A stretch of DNA of 64,000 nucleotides from Sphingomonas sp. ID1715 (lineage in GTDB: Bacteria > Pseudomonadota > Alphaproteobacteria > Sphingomonadales > Sphingomonadaceae). A program made the translations under genes and the position numbers. The notes under the pieces are model-generated. The model worked only from the letters and a program-made list of their open reading frames with translations, made no database searches and had not been told where the DNA came from. The stretch is taken from positions 310,001 to 374,000 of the forward strand of contig NZ_JABEPR010000001.1 in the NCBI RefSeq assembly GCF_013044515.1, given 5' to 3'. Positions 47,677 through 55,739 of this stretch are shown piece after piece (position 1 is the stretch's first letter; each line of letters opens with the position of its first letter).

Positions 47677-47711
47677 CGAAAAGGGCCGATCCGCTTACCG
47701 GACCGGCCCTT
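47677..47711 (-). terminator. Rho-independent terminator of the small secreted-protein gene
   Basis: Reading leftwards, AAGGGCCGGTCC (47711-47700) pairs with GGATCGGCCCTT (47692-47681), one mismatch, and is followed by a short T-rich run (TTCGTTTG). It lies 20 bases after the stop at 47733. Confidence 0.75.
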
Positions 47712-47732
47712 CGAACTTTGATCAACTAAAGC

Positions 47733-47978
47733 TTAGTTGCTGGCAGGATCGTCGTCGCTGTCGGCGGCAACGATAATGCCGGCGACGACCGCGGCGGCGG
47801 CCAGGACTGCGATGATCAGGCTGCCGCCGGCGAGCTTTTCGCCTTCGACATTGGCGCCGGTGCGGGCCGAAGCGACCGAGAGCTTCGAAGCCGAAGCGGT
47901 CTGCGCCGCCGCCATCGACGGCAGGGCGATCATGGAAACGGCGGCAACGAGCGACGTCGCTGCTTTACGGAAACTCAT
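47733..47978 (-). CDS. Small secreted/membrane protein
   Basis: 81 residues from ATG 47978, with GGGAG upstream (AAAAGGGAGTGTCC then 2 bases). A clear signal peptide (VAAVSMIALPSMAAAQT) is followed by a short polar part (KLSVASARTGANVEGEK) and one membrane helix (LIIAVLAAAAVVAGIIVAA) ending in an acidic SDDDPASN tail. Own promoter and terminator. No named family; I believe similar short proteins recur in sphingomonads, but that is recollection. Confidence 0.8.
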   Translation of the reverse strand: MSFRKAATSLVAAVSMIALPSMAAAQTASASKLSVASARTGANVEGEKLAGGSLIIAVLAAAAVVAGIIVAADSDDDPASN

Positions 47979-48180
47979 CTGGACACTCCCTTTTGGTTCG
48001 AACTGGTCCGCATTCGGCCTTTGGCATCTCTCCGCCGGCCTGACAACCCTAAAACCGTGCCAGGGTGGAACACAAGCCTGTTTTGCTCGCACCCGCAGCA
48101 AAAGCCTCCCTGGGTCAGGTCGGCCCCGATGCACCTCTTGCAGAGTTCAGATTAAACTTTTGTGAACAAGCCCGAAACGA

Positions 48181-49329
48181 TCACCTCTCCCCCATCGCCT
48201 CCGACGTCGTCTTGAGGATCGGCTTGGTCAAATAGCGGAATACCGTCGTCGTTCCGGTCTTGATTTCCGCAACTGCGGTCATGCCGGGCTGGATCAGGAT
48301 GCGCTCGCCGGGGTTTTTCGGCCGCATCGTGCCCGTATCGACGGCCAGCTGCACGCGGTAGAAGCTGTCCTGCCCACCGTCCGGTCGCGGTACTGTCGTG
48401 GTATCGGGACTGACGAAGATGACCTTGCCTTCTGCCGAACCATAGACCGAAGCGTCATAGGCATCGAACTTGACCGAAGCATCCTGTCCCGGCCGAATGA
48501 ACGCGATCTCGGCCGGCGACAGATTGGCCTCGACGATCAGCCGGGCACCGGCCGGGATGATCTGCATGACCTCGTCGCCCGGTCGAAGCACCGCGCCAAC
48601 GGTCGAAAGCTTGAGGTTGCTGACGACCCCTGCTGCCGGGGCGCGCATTTCCGAATTGCCGAGTTGATCGGCTCGCTGGGTCAGCGCCTGCTCGGCCGTG
48701 GTCAGCTGCTCTTGGGTCTGCGTATATTCGGTCTGCAGCTCCTGCAGATAGCGGCTGCGGCGGCTCGCGATCTGCCCCGACAAGTCGGACACGGCACGCT
48801 GCAGACGCAGCAGCTCCGCCCGCGCAATATCGCCCGAACCGACCAGCGGCCGGTTCAGCTCCAGCTCCTGTCGGGCGAGCGACAGCTGCGAGCTGAGCGC
48901 GGCGATATCGGCGTTGAGCGCCTGCCGCCGGGTTGCCAGCAGCATGCGTTGATTGCTCGCGACTTCAGGAAAAGCAGTCACTTCAGCCGGGAAGCTGAGC
49001 GGGCGATTGAAAAGCTCCGCCTCGATCCGCGCCATCGACGCGCGCAGCGCGGCGACGCGGGCGCGGCCCTCTTCCACCGCGGCACCCGCGCTGACCTGGT
49101 CGAGCTTGACCAGCAGCTGTCCCTTGGCGACGCGGTCGCCTTCCTTGACCATGATCGCGTTGACCGTGCCTTCGGTCGCCGCCTGCACCGTCTGGACACG
49201 GCCCGTCGGGATGACGTGGCCACGCGCGCGCGTGATCTGGTCGAGTTCGGCCCAGACCGACCACAGCAGGAAGCCCAGCACCGCCAGCGAGGATAGCGCG
49301 ATGACCCAAATAGACGTGCGCGACCGCAT
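48181..49329 (-). CDS. Type I secretion periplasmic adaptor (HlyD family)
   Basis: 382 residues. N-terminal membrane anchor (WVIALSSLAVLGFLLWSVWA), lipoyl half-motif (GTVNAIMVKEGDRVAKGQLL), a long coiled coil (about residues 85-235) and the C-terminal beta domain with the HlyD signature region RPGDEVMQIIPAGARLIVEA. It bridges the ABC transporter and TolC. Its start overlaps the ABC stop by one base (TGATG). Confidence 0.93.
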   Translation of the reverse strand: MRSRTSIWVIALSSLAVLGFLLWSVWAELDQITRARGHVIPTGRVQTVQAATEGTVNAIMVKEGDRVAKGQLLVKLDQVSAGAAVEEGRARVAALRASMARIEAELFNRPLSFPAEVTAFPEVASNQRMLLATRRQALNADIAALSSQLSLARQELELNRPLVGSGDIARAELLRLQRAVSDLSGQIASRRSRYLQELQTEYTQTQEQLTTAEQALTQRADQLGNSEMRAPAAGVVSNLKLSTVGAVLRPGDEVMQIIPAGARLIVEANLSPAEIAFIRPGQDASVKFDAYDASVYGSAEGKVIFVSPDTTTVPRPDGGQDSFYRVQLAVDTGTMRPKNPGERILIQPGMTAVAEIKTGTTTVFRYLTKPILKTTSEAMGER

Positions 49330-51416
49330 CAGGCGGCAGCCTCGGCCTGGGCGGCGACCTTCTGCTGTTTGGGCGGCCCCTGCAATGCCTTGACCACGTC
49401 TGCCGTGGGGCCGTCGAGGACGATTTTCCCGTTCATCATCACGATGACGCGGTTGACGAGAGAAAGCAGCCGCAGCTTGTGCGTCACCACGATCAGCGTC
49501 CGCGACGAGCTGAGCTGCGCGGCAACAGCCCCGAGCGCGAGACTCTCCACCTGATCGTCGAGATTGGCGGTCGGCTCGTCGAGCAGCAGGACCGGGGGCT
49601 TGGCGAGCAGGAGGCGCGTCAGCCCAACCAGGGTGCGTTGCCCGCCGGACAGGCCGCGACCGCCTTCGGCGATCGGCAGGTCGAGCCCGCGCGGATGAGC
49701 CGAAACGAGCGGCAGCAGCCCACTCTTGGCAATCGTATCCATCAGCACGTCATCGCCGGGATTGGACAGGCCGAGCAGCAGATTCTCGCGCAGCGTACCG
49801 TTTACCAGCCGATAGTCCTGCGCGAGATAGCCGATATGCTGGCGCAGCACGTCGGGTGCGATCTGCGAAGCATCGAGCCCGCCCAGCATCACGCGGCCGG
49901 CCTGGGGTCGATAGAGGCTCGCCAGCAGCCGCAGCAAGGTCGTCTTGCCGGAGCCGATGCCGCCGACGATCGCGACGCGCTCGCCTTCCTTGATCTCGAG
50001 CTGGGGCACGTCGATGCCCTCCCGCGCGCCAGGATAGGCGAAACGCACGCCTTCGAGCCGCAGTGCCCCGCCCAGATGCGCGGGTCTGAGCCCCTGCACT
50101 TCGGGATCCTCGTCCATCGGGAGGGCAAGCACCTGGTCGAGCATGCGCAGCGAGGCGCGGGAATAGCCCCATTGCACGATCAGGCTGGGCAGTTGGGTGA
50201 CGAGCGGCCCGTTCACCCGGCCGGCGACGATTGCACAGGCGATGAGCGCGCCGGTCGTCATCCGCCCCTGCGCCACCTCGATCGCGCCGAACGCGATCAA
50301 GGCGACATAGGCGATCTGCTGCAGCGTCGAGAAGATCGAACCGGCGGTCGAGGTCCAGCGCTTCACCGGGTCTTCGGACGCATGCACGTCCTCGATCAGC
50401 CGGTTCCAGCGGGCGAGCAACTGCCAGTTTCCGCGATTGGCCTTGATCGTTTCCGCGGCGTCGATCGATTCGACGAGCAGGCCGTTCTTGCGGTTCGCGC
50501 TCACCTGGGCGCGATCGGTGTCCTTGCGGATCAGCCGGCCGAGGCCCCACGCAATGCCGAGCGCGATCGGCAGGCTGATCAGCGGCACCAGGGCAAGCAC
50601 GCCGCCGAGCAGGTAGATGATCACGACGAAGAACAGCGCGAAGGGCAGATCGGCGAGCAGGAAGAGGGAGCCCGACGACATCATCGCCCGCACCTGCTCC
50701 AGGCCGCGCAACTGCGCCGCCATGGTGCCGACGCCGCCGGTACGCGCATCCAGCCGCACCGCCTGGGCACGCGCAAAGAAATATTCGGAGACGTCGTGAT
50801 CGATCTTCGCCGCCTCCCGCTCGATCATCAGCGCACGCGTGGTGCGCAGCGCGAAGTCGATCAGCAGCGCGACGAGCACGCCGACCGTCAGCACCCAGAG
50901 CGTCGAATAGCCCGCCCGCGGGATCACGCGGTCGTAGATCTGCATCGAATAGAGCGAAGTCGCGAGCGTGATGATGTTGGCGACGACGGTCGCGATCGTC
51001 GCCGCGAACAGCACGTCCTTCCGGGCGACGATCGCGCGCCAGAATACGTCGAAGGCCGAGCTGTGCGCGCGCGCGACCGCTGCCTGGGGCAGCTCCAGGT
51101 CGTAGAAGGTCAGACCGCCATGGAAATCGATCGTGCGGGGCATGCCGTCCCAGACACGCAGCCGATCCCTGCCCTCCCACTGCTCCGCCAACAGCCAGCC
51201 TTGGTCGGGCGAAAAGACGAACAGCGGGAATTTGTTGGCTCTTGGGCGACCGCTCACCGGCCGGACCGGCCAGCCGGCTCCGTCGACCAGAGCCGATAGC
51301 CCGTCTTCACCAGTCAGGTGCGACGGATCAATGCCTGCGGAGATCCAATCGGGCGGTAGGTCGGCCCCGCGCTCGCGCGCCAGGCGCTCGACAAGGACGG
51401 GAAGCGGAGCGGTCAT
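49329..51416 (-). CDS. Type I secretion ABC transporter (LapB-like permease/ATPase)
   Basis: 695 residues. An N-terminal C39-like domain (residues about 1-130) lacks the catalytic Cys, as in LapB/HlyB-type exporters that recognise but do not cleave. Six membrane helices (about 155-420) precede the ATPase: Walker A GGIGSGKTT (about 484), signature LSGGQRTLVGL, Walker B VLLLDEPTANLDD and switch VVTHK. LapB-type transporters export giant RTX adhesins; no such gene is in the window. ATGA overlap with the TolC-like gene. Confidence 0.93.
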   Translation of the reverse strand: MTAPLPVLVERLARERGADLPPDWISAGIDPSHLTGEDGLSALVDGAGWPVRPVSGRPRANKFPLFVFSPDQGWLLAEQWEGRDRLRVWDGMPRTIDFHGGLTFYDLELPQAAVARAHSSAFDVFWRAIVARKDVLFAATIATVVANIITLATSLYSMQIYDRVIPRAGYSTLWVLTVGVLVALLIDFALRTTRALMIEREAAKIDHDVSEYFFARAQAVRLDARTGGVGTMAAQLRGLEQVRAMMSSGSLFLLADLPFALFFVVIIYLLGGVLALVPLISLPIALGIAWGLGRLIRKDTDRAQVSANRKNGLLVESIDAAETIKANRGNWQLLARWNRLIEDVHASEDPVKRWTSTAGSIFSTLQQIAYVALIAFGAIEVAQGRMTTGALIACAIVAGRVNGPLVTQLPSLIVQWGYSRASLRMLDQVLALPMDEDPEVQGLRPAHLGGALRLEGVRFAYPGAREGIDVPQLEIKEGERVAIVGGIGSGKTTLLRLLASLYRPQAGRVMLGGLDASQIAPDVLRQHIGYLAQDYRLVNGTLRENLLLGLSNPGDDVLMDTIAKSGLLPLVSAHPRGLDLPIAEGGRGLSGGQRTLVGLTRLLLAKPPVLLLDEPTANLDDQVESLALGAVAAQLSSSRTLIVVTHKLRLLSLVNRVIVMMNGKIVLDGPTADVVKALQGPPKQQKVAAQAEAAA

Positions 51417-52738
51417 GGGCGGCTCACCGAAGGCTCGGGCTGCCAGCGGCAGGTGCGAAGGAGGATACGGGCGGCGGATGCCATGGCGCTCACCTCTGCA
51501 TCGGTGACGTTAACATCCGATTGGGCGGCTTCCAGCGCGGCATTCATGACATCGAGCCAGCTGCGTCGGCTCACGACGAACTGCCGCTGGTAGGAATCGG
51601 TGACCGCCCGCGCCGCGGCGGCCGCGGCGGTGCTGGTCGTGATCCGGTCGCGCGCGGAGCTGTTCTCGGCAAAATCGGCGGCGAGCGCCGTCTGCACGTC
51701 GAGGTCCACCGCCCCAATCCGCGTTTCGGCGGCCGTGCGGCGAAGTGCGGCACTGCGGGCGGCCTCGAACTGCGACAGGCCGCCATTGGTCGCTGCGCTG
51801 AAGGCAATCCCGACGCGTTCGCCAGTGACTTCGTTGCTGGTGAACTGCGCCGAAACGCGCGGCAGCACCTGGGCGCGCGCCAGCTTCTGGTCGGCGCGCG
51901 CGACCAGCGCCTCGGCCTGGAGCCGGCGGCGGGTCGGCGAACAGGTCGTCGCCTCCTCGACGGCACGCACCGGATCGGGATGATGCACGGCGGCATTGTA
52001 GCGTGGCATCTCCTCCAGCGTGAAGGAGGGGTCGTTCAGCAGCACGCGCAATTGCTGCAGGCTGGATGCTGCCAGCGCTTTGGCGGTGGTCTGCTGCTCG
52101 AGCAGCTGTGCGGTCCGCGAACGAGCCAGTTCGAGATCGACGCGAGGACTGACTTCCTGCTCCACCCGCCGCTCGATCGAGCCGACCAGATTACGGTGCT
52201 CGGCAAGGCCCTGCTCCAGCGTCTGCGCGCGCAGCGTGGCGCGGACGAGATCGTAGAAGGTGTTGGCGACGCGCAGCGCAATGTCCTGCGCAGTCTCGTC
52301 GGTGACGGCTTCGCTCTGGCGCACGGCTGCCTTGGCGCGGTCGATGGTGCCGCCGATCCGGCCGCCCTGCCAGATCGGCTGATCGACGACGAGATTGGCG
52401 GTGAAGCGATCATCGCGCACGATCGCGCTGCCGCCCTCGAAGGCGAAGGCGTTGACCGACACGCTGGGACCATAGAGCCACTTGGCCGATCGCACGTCGG
52501 TCGCGGCGGCACGATTGCCGATGCGGGCCGCCCGCATCGCCGGATTGAACTCGACCGCCTTGACGGCGGCGCGGGCAAGCTCCGGCGGAATGGCAGGCGG
52601 TGCGACGCCGCTCAGCGCGGCGGCATCCGGCTTCGGCTCGGCAGCGGGACCATAGGTCTGGGCGGGCAGAATTGCGGCCGCGCCCGCCAGGGCCAGGGCC
52701 CCCATCCGTCCCATTCCGGCACAAACAACACGCATCAC
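51413..52738 (-). CDS. TolC-like outer membrane efflux protein
   Basis: 441 residues. Signal peptide (MGALALAGAAAILPAQTYG), then two homologous long-helix halves with alternating Gln/Ala/Leu heptads (AKALAASSLQQLRVLLNDPS; YQRQFVVSRRSWLDVMNAAL). The second-half SWLDVMNA is characteristic of TolC/LapE proteins dedicated to type I secretion. Forms the outer-membrane exit channel. Starts 39 bases after the methyltransferase stop. Confidence 0.9.
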   Translation of the reverse strand: MMRVVCAGMGRMGALALAGAAAILPAQTYGPAAEPKPDAAALSGVAPPAIPPELARAAVKAVEFNPAMRAARIGNRAAATDVRSAKWLYGPSVSVNAFAFEGGSAIVRDDRFTANLVVDQPIWQGGRIGGTIDRAKAAVRQSEAVTDETAQDIALRVANTFYDLVRATLRAQTLEQGLAEHRNLVGSIERRVEQEVSPRVDLELARSRTAQLLEQQTTAKALAASSLQQLRVLLNDPSFTLEEMPRYNAAVHHPDPVRAVEEATTCSPTRRRLQAEALVARADQKLARAQVLPRVSAQFTSNEVTGERVGIAFSAATNGGLSQFEAARSAALRRTAAETRIGAVDLDVQTALAADFAENSSARDRITTSTAAAAAARAVTDSYQRQFVVSRRSWLDVMNAALEAAQSDVNVTDAEVSAMASAARILLRTCRWQPEPSVSRP

Positions 52739-52777
52739 GGGCCTTCCGCTAGGGAAGTTCGGCGGTCCGTGCCAGCG

Positions 52778-54298
52778 TTAATCGACGGCGCCGAGCTTCT
52801 GCCAGAGCGGCAGGCGGTTTACGACGACATCGTTTACCAAATCCTTTGCAAGCCGCTGCGCCTCCGCGCCTTCGACCGGCGTGCCGTCGGCGAGCAACTT
52901 GCGGCCAAGCTTGCCGAGCGCGTCCAGCAGGCGCGTGGGCAGGGTCTCGCGCTCGCTGTCCTCGGCCATGAGCGCGAGCAGCATCAGGTCGACGTCGCGG
53001 GCGGTCAGGGCCGATCCGATCGCCGGCGCGGCGAGATAGTTATACGGCGCGCCGGCCAGCACCGCGGCCGCGCATGCCTTGTTGAATCGCTGCGCGGGGC
53101 TTGCGACGCGCGCACAGTCCTTCAGGATCGCGACATGGCCGCCATGCGCCAGCAGGATCAGCGCCTGAAGTACATTCGACTGCTCGGTGCTGAGCCCGAG
53201 CAGTGCGGAGATGCGCTTCGGTCCGCTCTCCAGCGCGTCGAATACCGGCGCATAAAGCTGCTGGCGCAGCGTGAACTCGCCGAAGCTTGTCTTGATCGCG
53301 ACCGTTTCTCCTGCCGGCCGTGCCAGCGCATGGACCAGCAGGTCGGCCGCGCCGGGTGCGTTGGGGAATCGCTTGCGCCGGCCGCGGGCGAGGAGGTCGC
53401 GCCGGAAACTCTGGTTGATCGCACAGTCGATCACGTCCTGCTGAGCCAGCGGATCCGCAACCTCGCCGATGACGGCGCGCACCGGCTCGGGCAGCATCGC
53501 CGGCAACAGGTTTTCGGGCAGGGTCGCGGAGGCGACGAAATCGAGCTTGGCCCCGCGCATCTCCTCGGCCACTTCGCTGAACCACATCGGGGTCCAGTTG
53601 CTGTGCAGATATTCCTGCACCAGATAATTGGGGCTGAGATCCTTCAGCCCGTCGACCCGCGCGGATAGACCAGGCAACGCGTCGAACAGCGCCGCCTTGC
53701 CGGCCTTGAGGCGCTGGAACAGGCTGACGGCGTTGCCGAGCACCTGCGCACCCGGCGCCGCCGACTTGGCGTGCAGCCGCGCCGCGATGTGCTGGAAGGG
53801 TTGCATGACCGCCCAGCCAGGCATCGAGTTGTAGGACAGATAGGCAAGGCCACCCGAAACGAGCGCCTCTGCAAGACAGGCGACGATCGCGTGGCGCAAC
53901 TCCGCCGGCACCCAGCTATAAATGCCATGCAGAACCGCATAGTCGAACCGTCCGAGCTCGGCCGGCCAGGCACGCGCCAGATCGAGGAAATCGGCCTCGA
54001 CGAAACTGACATTATCCAGGCCGGCCGATCGGGCGAGCCCGCGGGCGTGAGCGATATGCTCCGGCGAAAAATCGACGCCGACGAACTGGATGTCGAGATA
54101 GGCGGAAGCGATCAGGCAAAGCCCGAAGCCCTGGCCGCAGCCGAGTTCGAGGTAGCGCAGGCCGCCTTGCCCCGCCTCCGACGGCGCGACATAGCCGGCC
54201 AGCATCGCGCAGACGTCCATCCAGTCCGGCGCGAGTTCGCGATAGACGCCATAGGTATAGCCCTGCTCGATATTATAGCCGTGCGTCCAATCGCTCAC
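52778..54298 (-). CDS. Protein methyltransferase with MethyTransf_Reg-like domain (rickettsial PKMT-like)
   Basis: 506 residues. N-terminal class I AdoMet domain: motif I YLELGCGQGFGLCLIA (about residue 48), FVGVDFSPEHIAHARGLA and YAVLHGIYSWVP. After about residue 210 comes a helical middle (LVQEYLHSNWTPMWFSEVAEE) and C-terminal domain matching the methyltransferase regulatory domain found in Rickettsia PKMT1/2, which methylate lysines of the surface protein OmpB. It heads the type I secretion operon, so it may modify the secreted substrate before export; that is inference. Confidence 0.83.
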   Translation of the reverse strand: MSDWTHGYNIEQGYTYGVYRELAPDWMDVCAMLAGYVAPSEAGQGGLRYLELGCGQGFGLCLIASAYLDIQFVGVDFSPEHIAHARGLARSAGLDNVSFVEADFLDLARAWPAELGRFDYAVLHGIYSWVPAELRHAIVACLAEALVSGGLAYLSYNSMPGWAVMQPFQHIAARLHAKSAAPGAQVLGNAVSLFQRLKAGKAALFDALPGLSARVDGLKDLSPNYLVQEYLHSNWTPMWFSEVAEEMRGAKLDFVASATLPENLLPAMLPEPVRAVIGEVADPLAQQDVIDCAINQSFRRDLLARGRRKRFPNAPGAADLLVHALARPAGETVAIKTSFGEFTLRQQLYAPVFDALESGPKRISALLGLSTEQSNVLQALILLAHGGHVAILKDCARVASPAQRFNKACAAAVLAGAPYNYLAAPAIGSALTARDVDLMLLALMAEDSERETLPTRLLDALGKLGRKLLADGTPVEGAEAQRLAKDLVNDVVVNRLPLWQKLGAVD

Positions 54299-54335
54299 GC
54301 CTGCACTCCCCCTGAGACAACCTCTCTTCTATCCG

Positions 54336-54362
54336 CGGCCTTCGAGCGAAGTCGAGCGGCCG
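54336..54362. repeat. Short palindromic repeat, TCGAGCGAAGTCGA core
   Basis: CGGCC and GGCCG bracket the core TTCGAGCGAAGTCGAG, giving a small hairpin between the FKBP gene stop and the methyltransferase start. Same core as the element at 33385-33437. Confidence 0.7.
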
Positions 54363-54394
54363 GGGCGCTGCGGTCAGGCGATCCAGTCTTGCGG

Positions 54395-54832
54395 TCAGTT
54401 GGGCGCGATCGAGACCAGCTCGACGTCGAAGATCAGTGTGGCGCCGGGCGGCACGTCGCGCTTCATCGTCGGATCGCCGGGAACGAAGGCCTTCCCTTCC
54501 CGGCCATAGGCCAGATAGCCGGGAATGGTGAACTCCCAGCGGTCGCCCGGACGCATCAGCCGGATCAGCGCGGTGAAGCCGGGGATGACGGTCTTCACGT
54601 CGAAGCTGGTCGGATCGGCGCCGTTATTCGCTGAGGTGCTGAACACGCTGCCATCCGCCAGCCGCCCGACATATCGGATTGACACCCGGTCGGCACGCGT
54701 CGGCTGCGCGCCGGTAGCGGGGCCGGAACGGATCACGCGGTATTGCAGGCCGGGTAGATGCACCGGTCTGGTGGCGCCTGATAACGGCGCGGCGAGTGCA
54801 AGGGCGGAGATCAGGAGAAGGATTTGGCGCAC
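54395..54832 (-). CDS. FKBP-type peptidyl-prolyl isomerase, exported
   Basis: 145 residues with a signal peptide (LLLISALALAAPLSGA). FKBP signatures: VSIRYVGRLADGSVFSTS, VIPGFTALIRLMRPGDRWEF, IPGYLAYGREG and PPGATLIFDVELVSI. It would speed proline isomerisation of periplasmic proteins. Placed upstream of the secretion operon on the same strand (96-base gap with the repeat above). Confidence 0.92.
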   Translation of the reverse strand: MRQILLLISALALAAPLSGATRPVHLPGLQYRVIRSGPATGAQPTRADRVSIRYVGRLADGSVFSTSANNGADPTSFDVKTVIPGFTALIRLMRPGDRWEFTIPGYLAYGREGKAFVPGDPTMKRDVPPGATLIFDVELVSIAPN

Positions 54833-54976
54833 GCCGCGACGCTAACCGCGCGCGTCGCAATGACAAGAGCCGGATCGTCCCTGTCGCATCGGCCGGCATG
54901 CTCGTCGCGCGGGCCGAGTCAGGCCCGGTCGATCATGACACGGTCGCTGTCACGTCAATGCGAGTAAGGATCGACG

Positions 54977-55165
54977 GTGCTCGAACAAGTCTCAACCAAG
55001 TGGCCCGCAGCCTCTGCGCTCACCTGCCTGACTGAAGTCGAGCTCGCCATGATCGGCGGCCGCATGGCACGCGCCTTCCTCGTCGCCGACGCACCGGCCT
55101 TCGACGACCTGCTGCACAAGCTTGATGAAGTGGTAGCGGAGGAGGGATTCACACGAAAAACATAA
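54977..55165 (+). CDS. Small hypothetical protein near the element boundary
   Basis: 62 residues from GTG 54977, with AAGGA six bases upstream. Helical, acidic end (FDDLLHKLDEVVAEEGF). No family recognised. It is the last chromosomal-looking ORF before the conjugation module. Confidence 0.5.
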   Translation: MLEQVSTKWPAASALTCLTEVELAMIGGRMARAFLVADAPAFDDLLHKLDEVVAEEGFTRKT

Positions 55166-55288
55166 GATACTGATTTATAACAACGTTCTTGATCGTCGTG
55201 CCGATAATTCCGCTCAATCCACCCCCAATTTTACCCCTTCGCGACAGGCCGTGCCGAAATATCGACAGGCCGACATGCGCGATCCCTG
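55166..55288. other. AT-richer junction between chromosome and conjugation module
   Basis: About 120 bases with no ORF, clearly less GC-rich at the left (ATAAGATACTGATTTATAAC). It holds a ten-base direct repeat CGACAGGCCG at 55242-55251 and 55263-55272. The end of an integrated element would be expected here; no attachment-site core could be proven without the other end. Confidence 0.45.
55242..55272. repeat. Direct repeat CGACAGGCCG, 21-base spacing
   Basis: Two identical ten-base units, start-to-start 21 bases (two helical turns), just beyond the 3' end of the AlpA-like gene. Could be binding sites for an excisionase or integrase near the element's end. Confidence 0.4.
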
Positions 55289-55522
55289 CTACGCCCGAGA
55301 ACGCGGCTGTTTACAGTGTGATCGCAGAAAGGACCGCAGACTATCGACAAACACCACGGTTGCACGGCCGACCTTGGCTGCCTCGATGTCGCCGGAAGCG
55401 ATGAGCTGGTAGATCTTGGATTTGCTGAGCCCCGTCATCCGTACTGCGTCGGGAATGCGAACGCTTATCGGCCCAATCGGGGGCGCGTCGTCGCCATTCG
55501 TTGCAGGCTGCCGGGCCGACAT
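55289..55522 (-). CDS. AlpA/excisionase-like helix-turn-helix protein
   Basis: 77 residues from ATG 55522. MerR-type HTH_17 pattern: VRIPDAVRMTGLSKSKIYQL, then ASGDIEAAKVGRATVVFVDS (wing). Typical of AlpA regulators and excisionases in mobile elements. It follows DUF2274 at the end of the trb cluster, the arrangement known from Tn4371-like elements. Confidence 0.85.
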   Translation of the reverse strand: MSARQPATNGDDAPPIGPISVRIPDAVRMTGLSKSKIYQLIASGDIEAAKVGRATVVFVDSLRSFLRSHCKQPRSRA

Positions 55523-55526
55523 CGGA

Positions 55527-55739
55527 CTATTTCTTACGTGCCCGGCTGAACGAGCGGTCGCTCGCCAGGAAGCCGCTAAGCATGAATGGAATGAGGTCCG
55601 GTACGGACTCGCGTCGGCCGTAGGCCGCCTCATAGGCCTCGGCGTAGTCGTTCAGCGCTTCGATGAGATCCGGCATGACGTTGATCGTGATCTTAACCGG
55701 CGTCCGATCGGGCAGCCTTGGCAGCTTCAAATCAGCCAT
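55527..55739 (-). CDS. DUF2274 protein of the trb cluster
   Basis: 70 residues from ATG 55739. KLPRLPDRTPVKITI followed by MPDLIEALNDYAEAYEAAYG and VPDLIPFMLSGFLASDRSF is the DUF2274 family, regularly encoded after trbI. Resembles a short ribbon-helix-helix-type protein. Its start overlaps the trbI stop region (trbI ends at 55732). Confidence 0.87.
   Translation of the reverse strand: MADLKLPRLPDRTPVKITINVMPDLIEALNDYAEAYEAAYGRRESVPDLIPFMLSGFLASDRSFSRARKK

Noticed and set aside
48081-48103. TTTTGCT / AGCAAAA hairpin after hlyD as a terminator
   Set aside because: It lies about 80 bases past the stop, has a weak AT stem and no T-run in the right place; may simply be part of the upstream region of the small secreted-protein gene.
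49479-53668. Plus-strand long frames opposite the secretion operon
   Set aside because: Low-complexity Arg/Gln/His-rich translations; the minus strand shows ABC, TolC and methyltransferase motifs.
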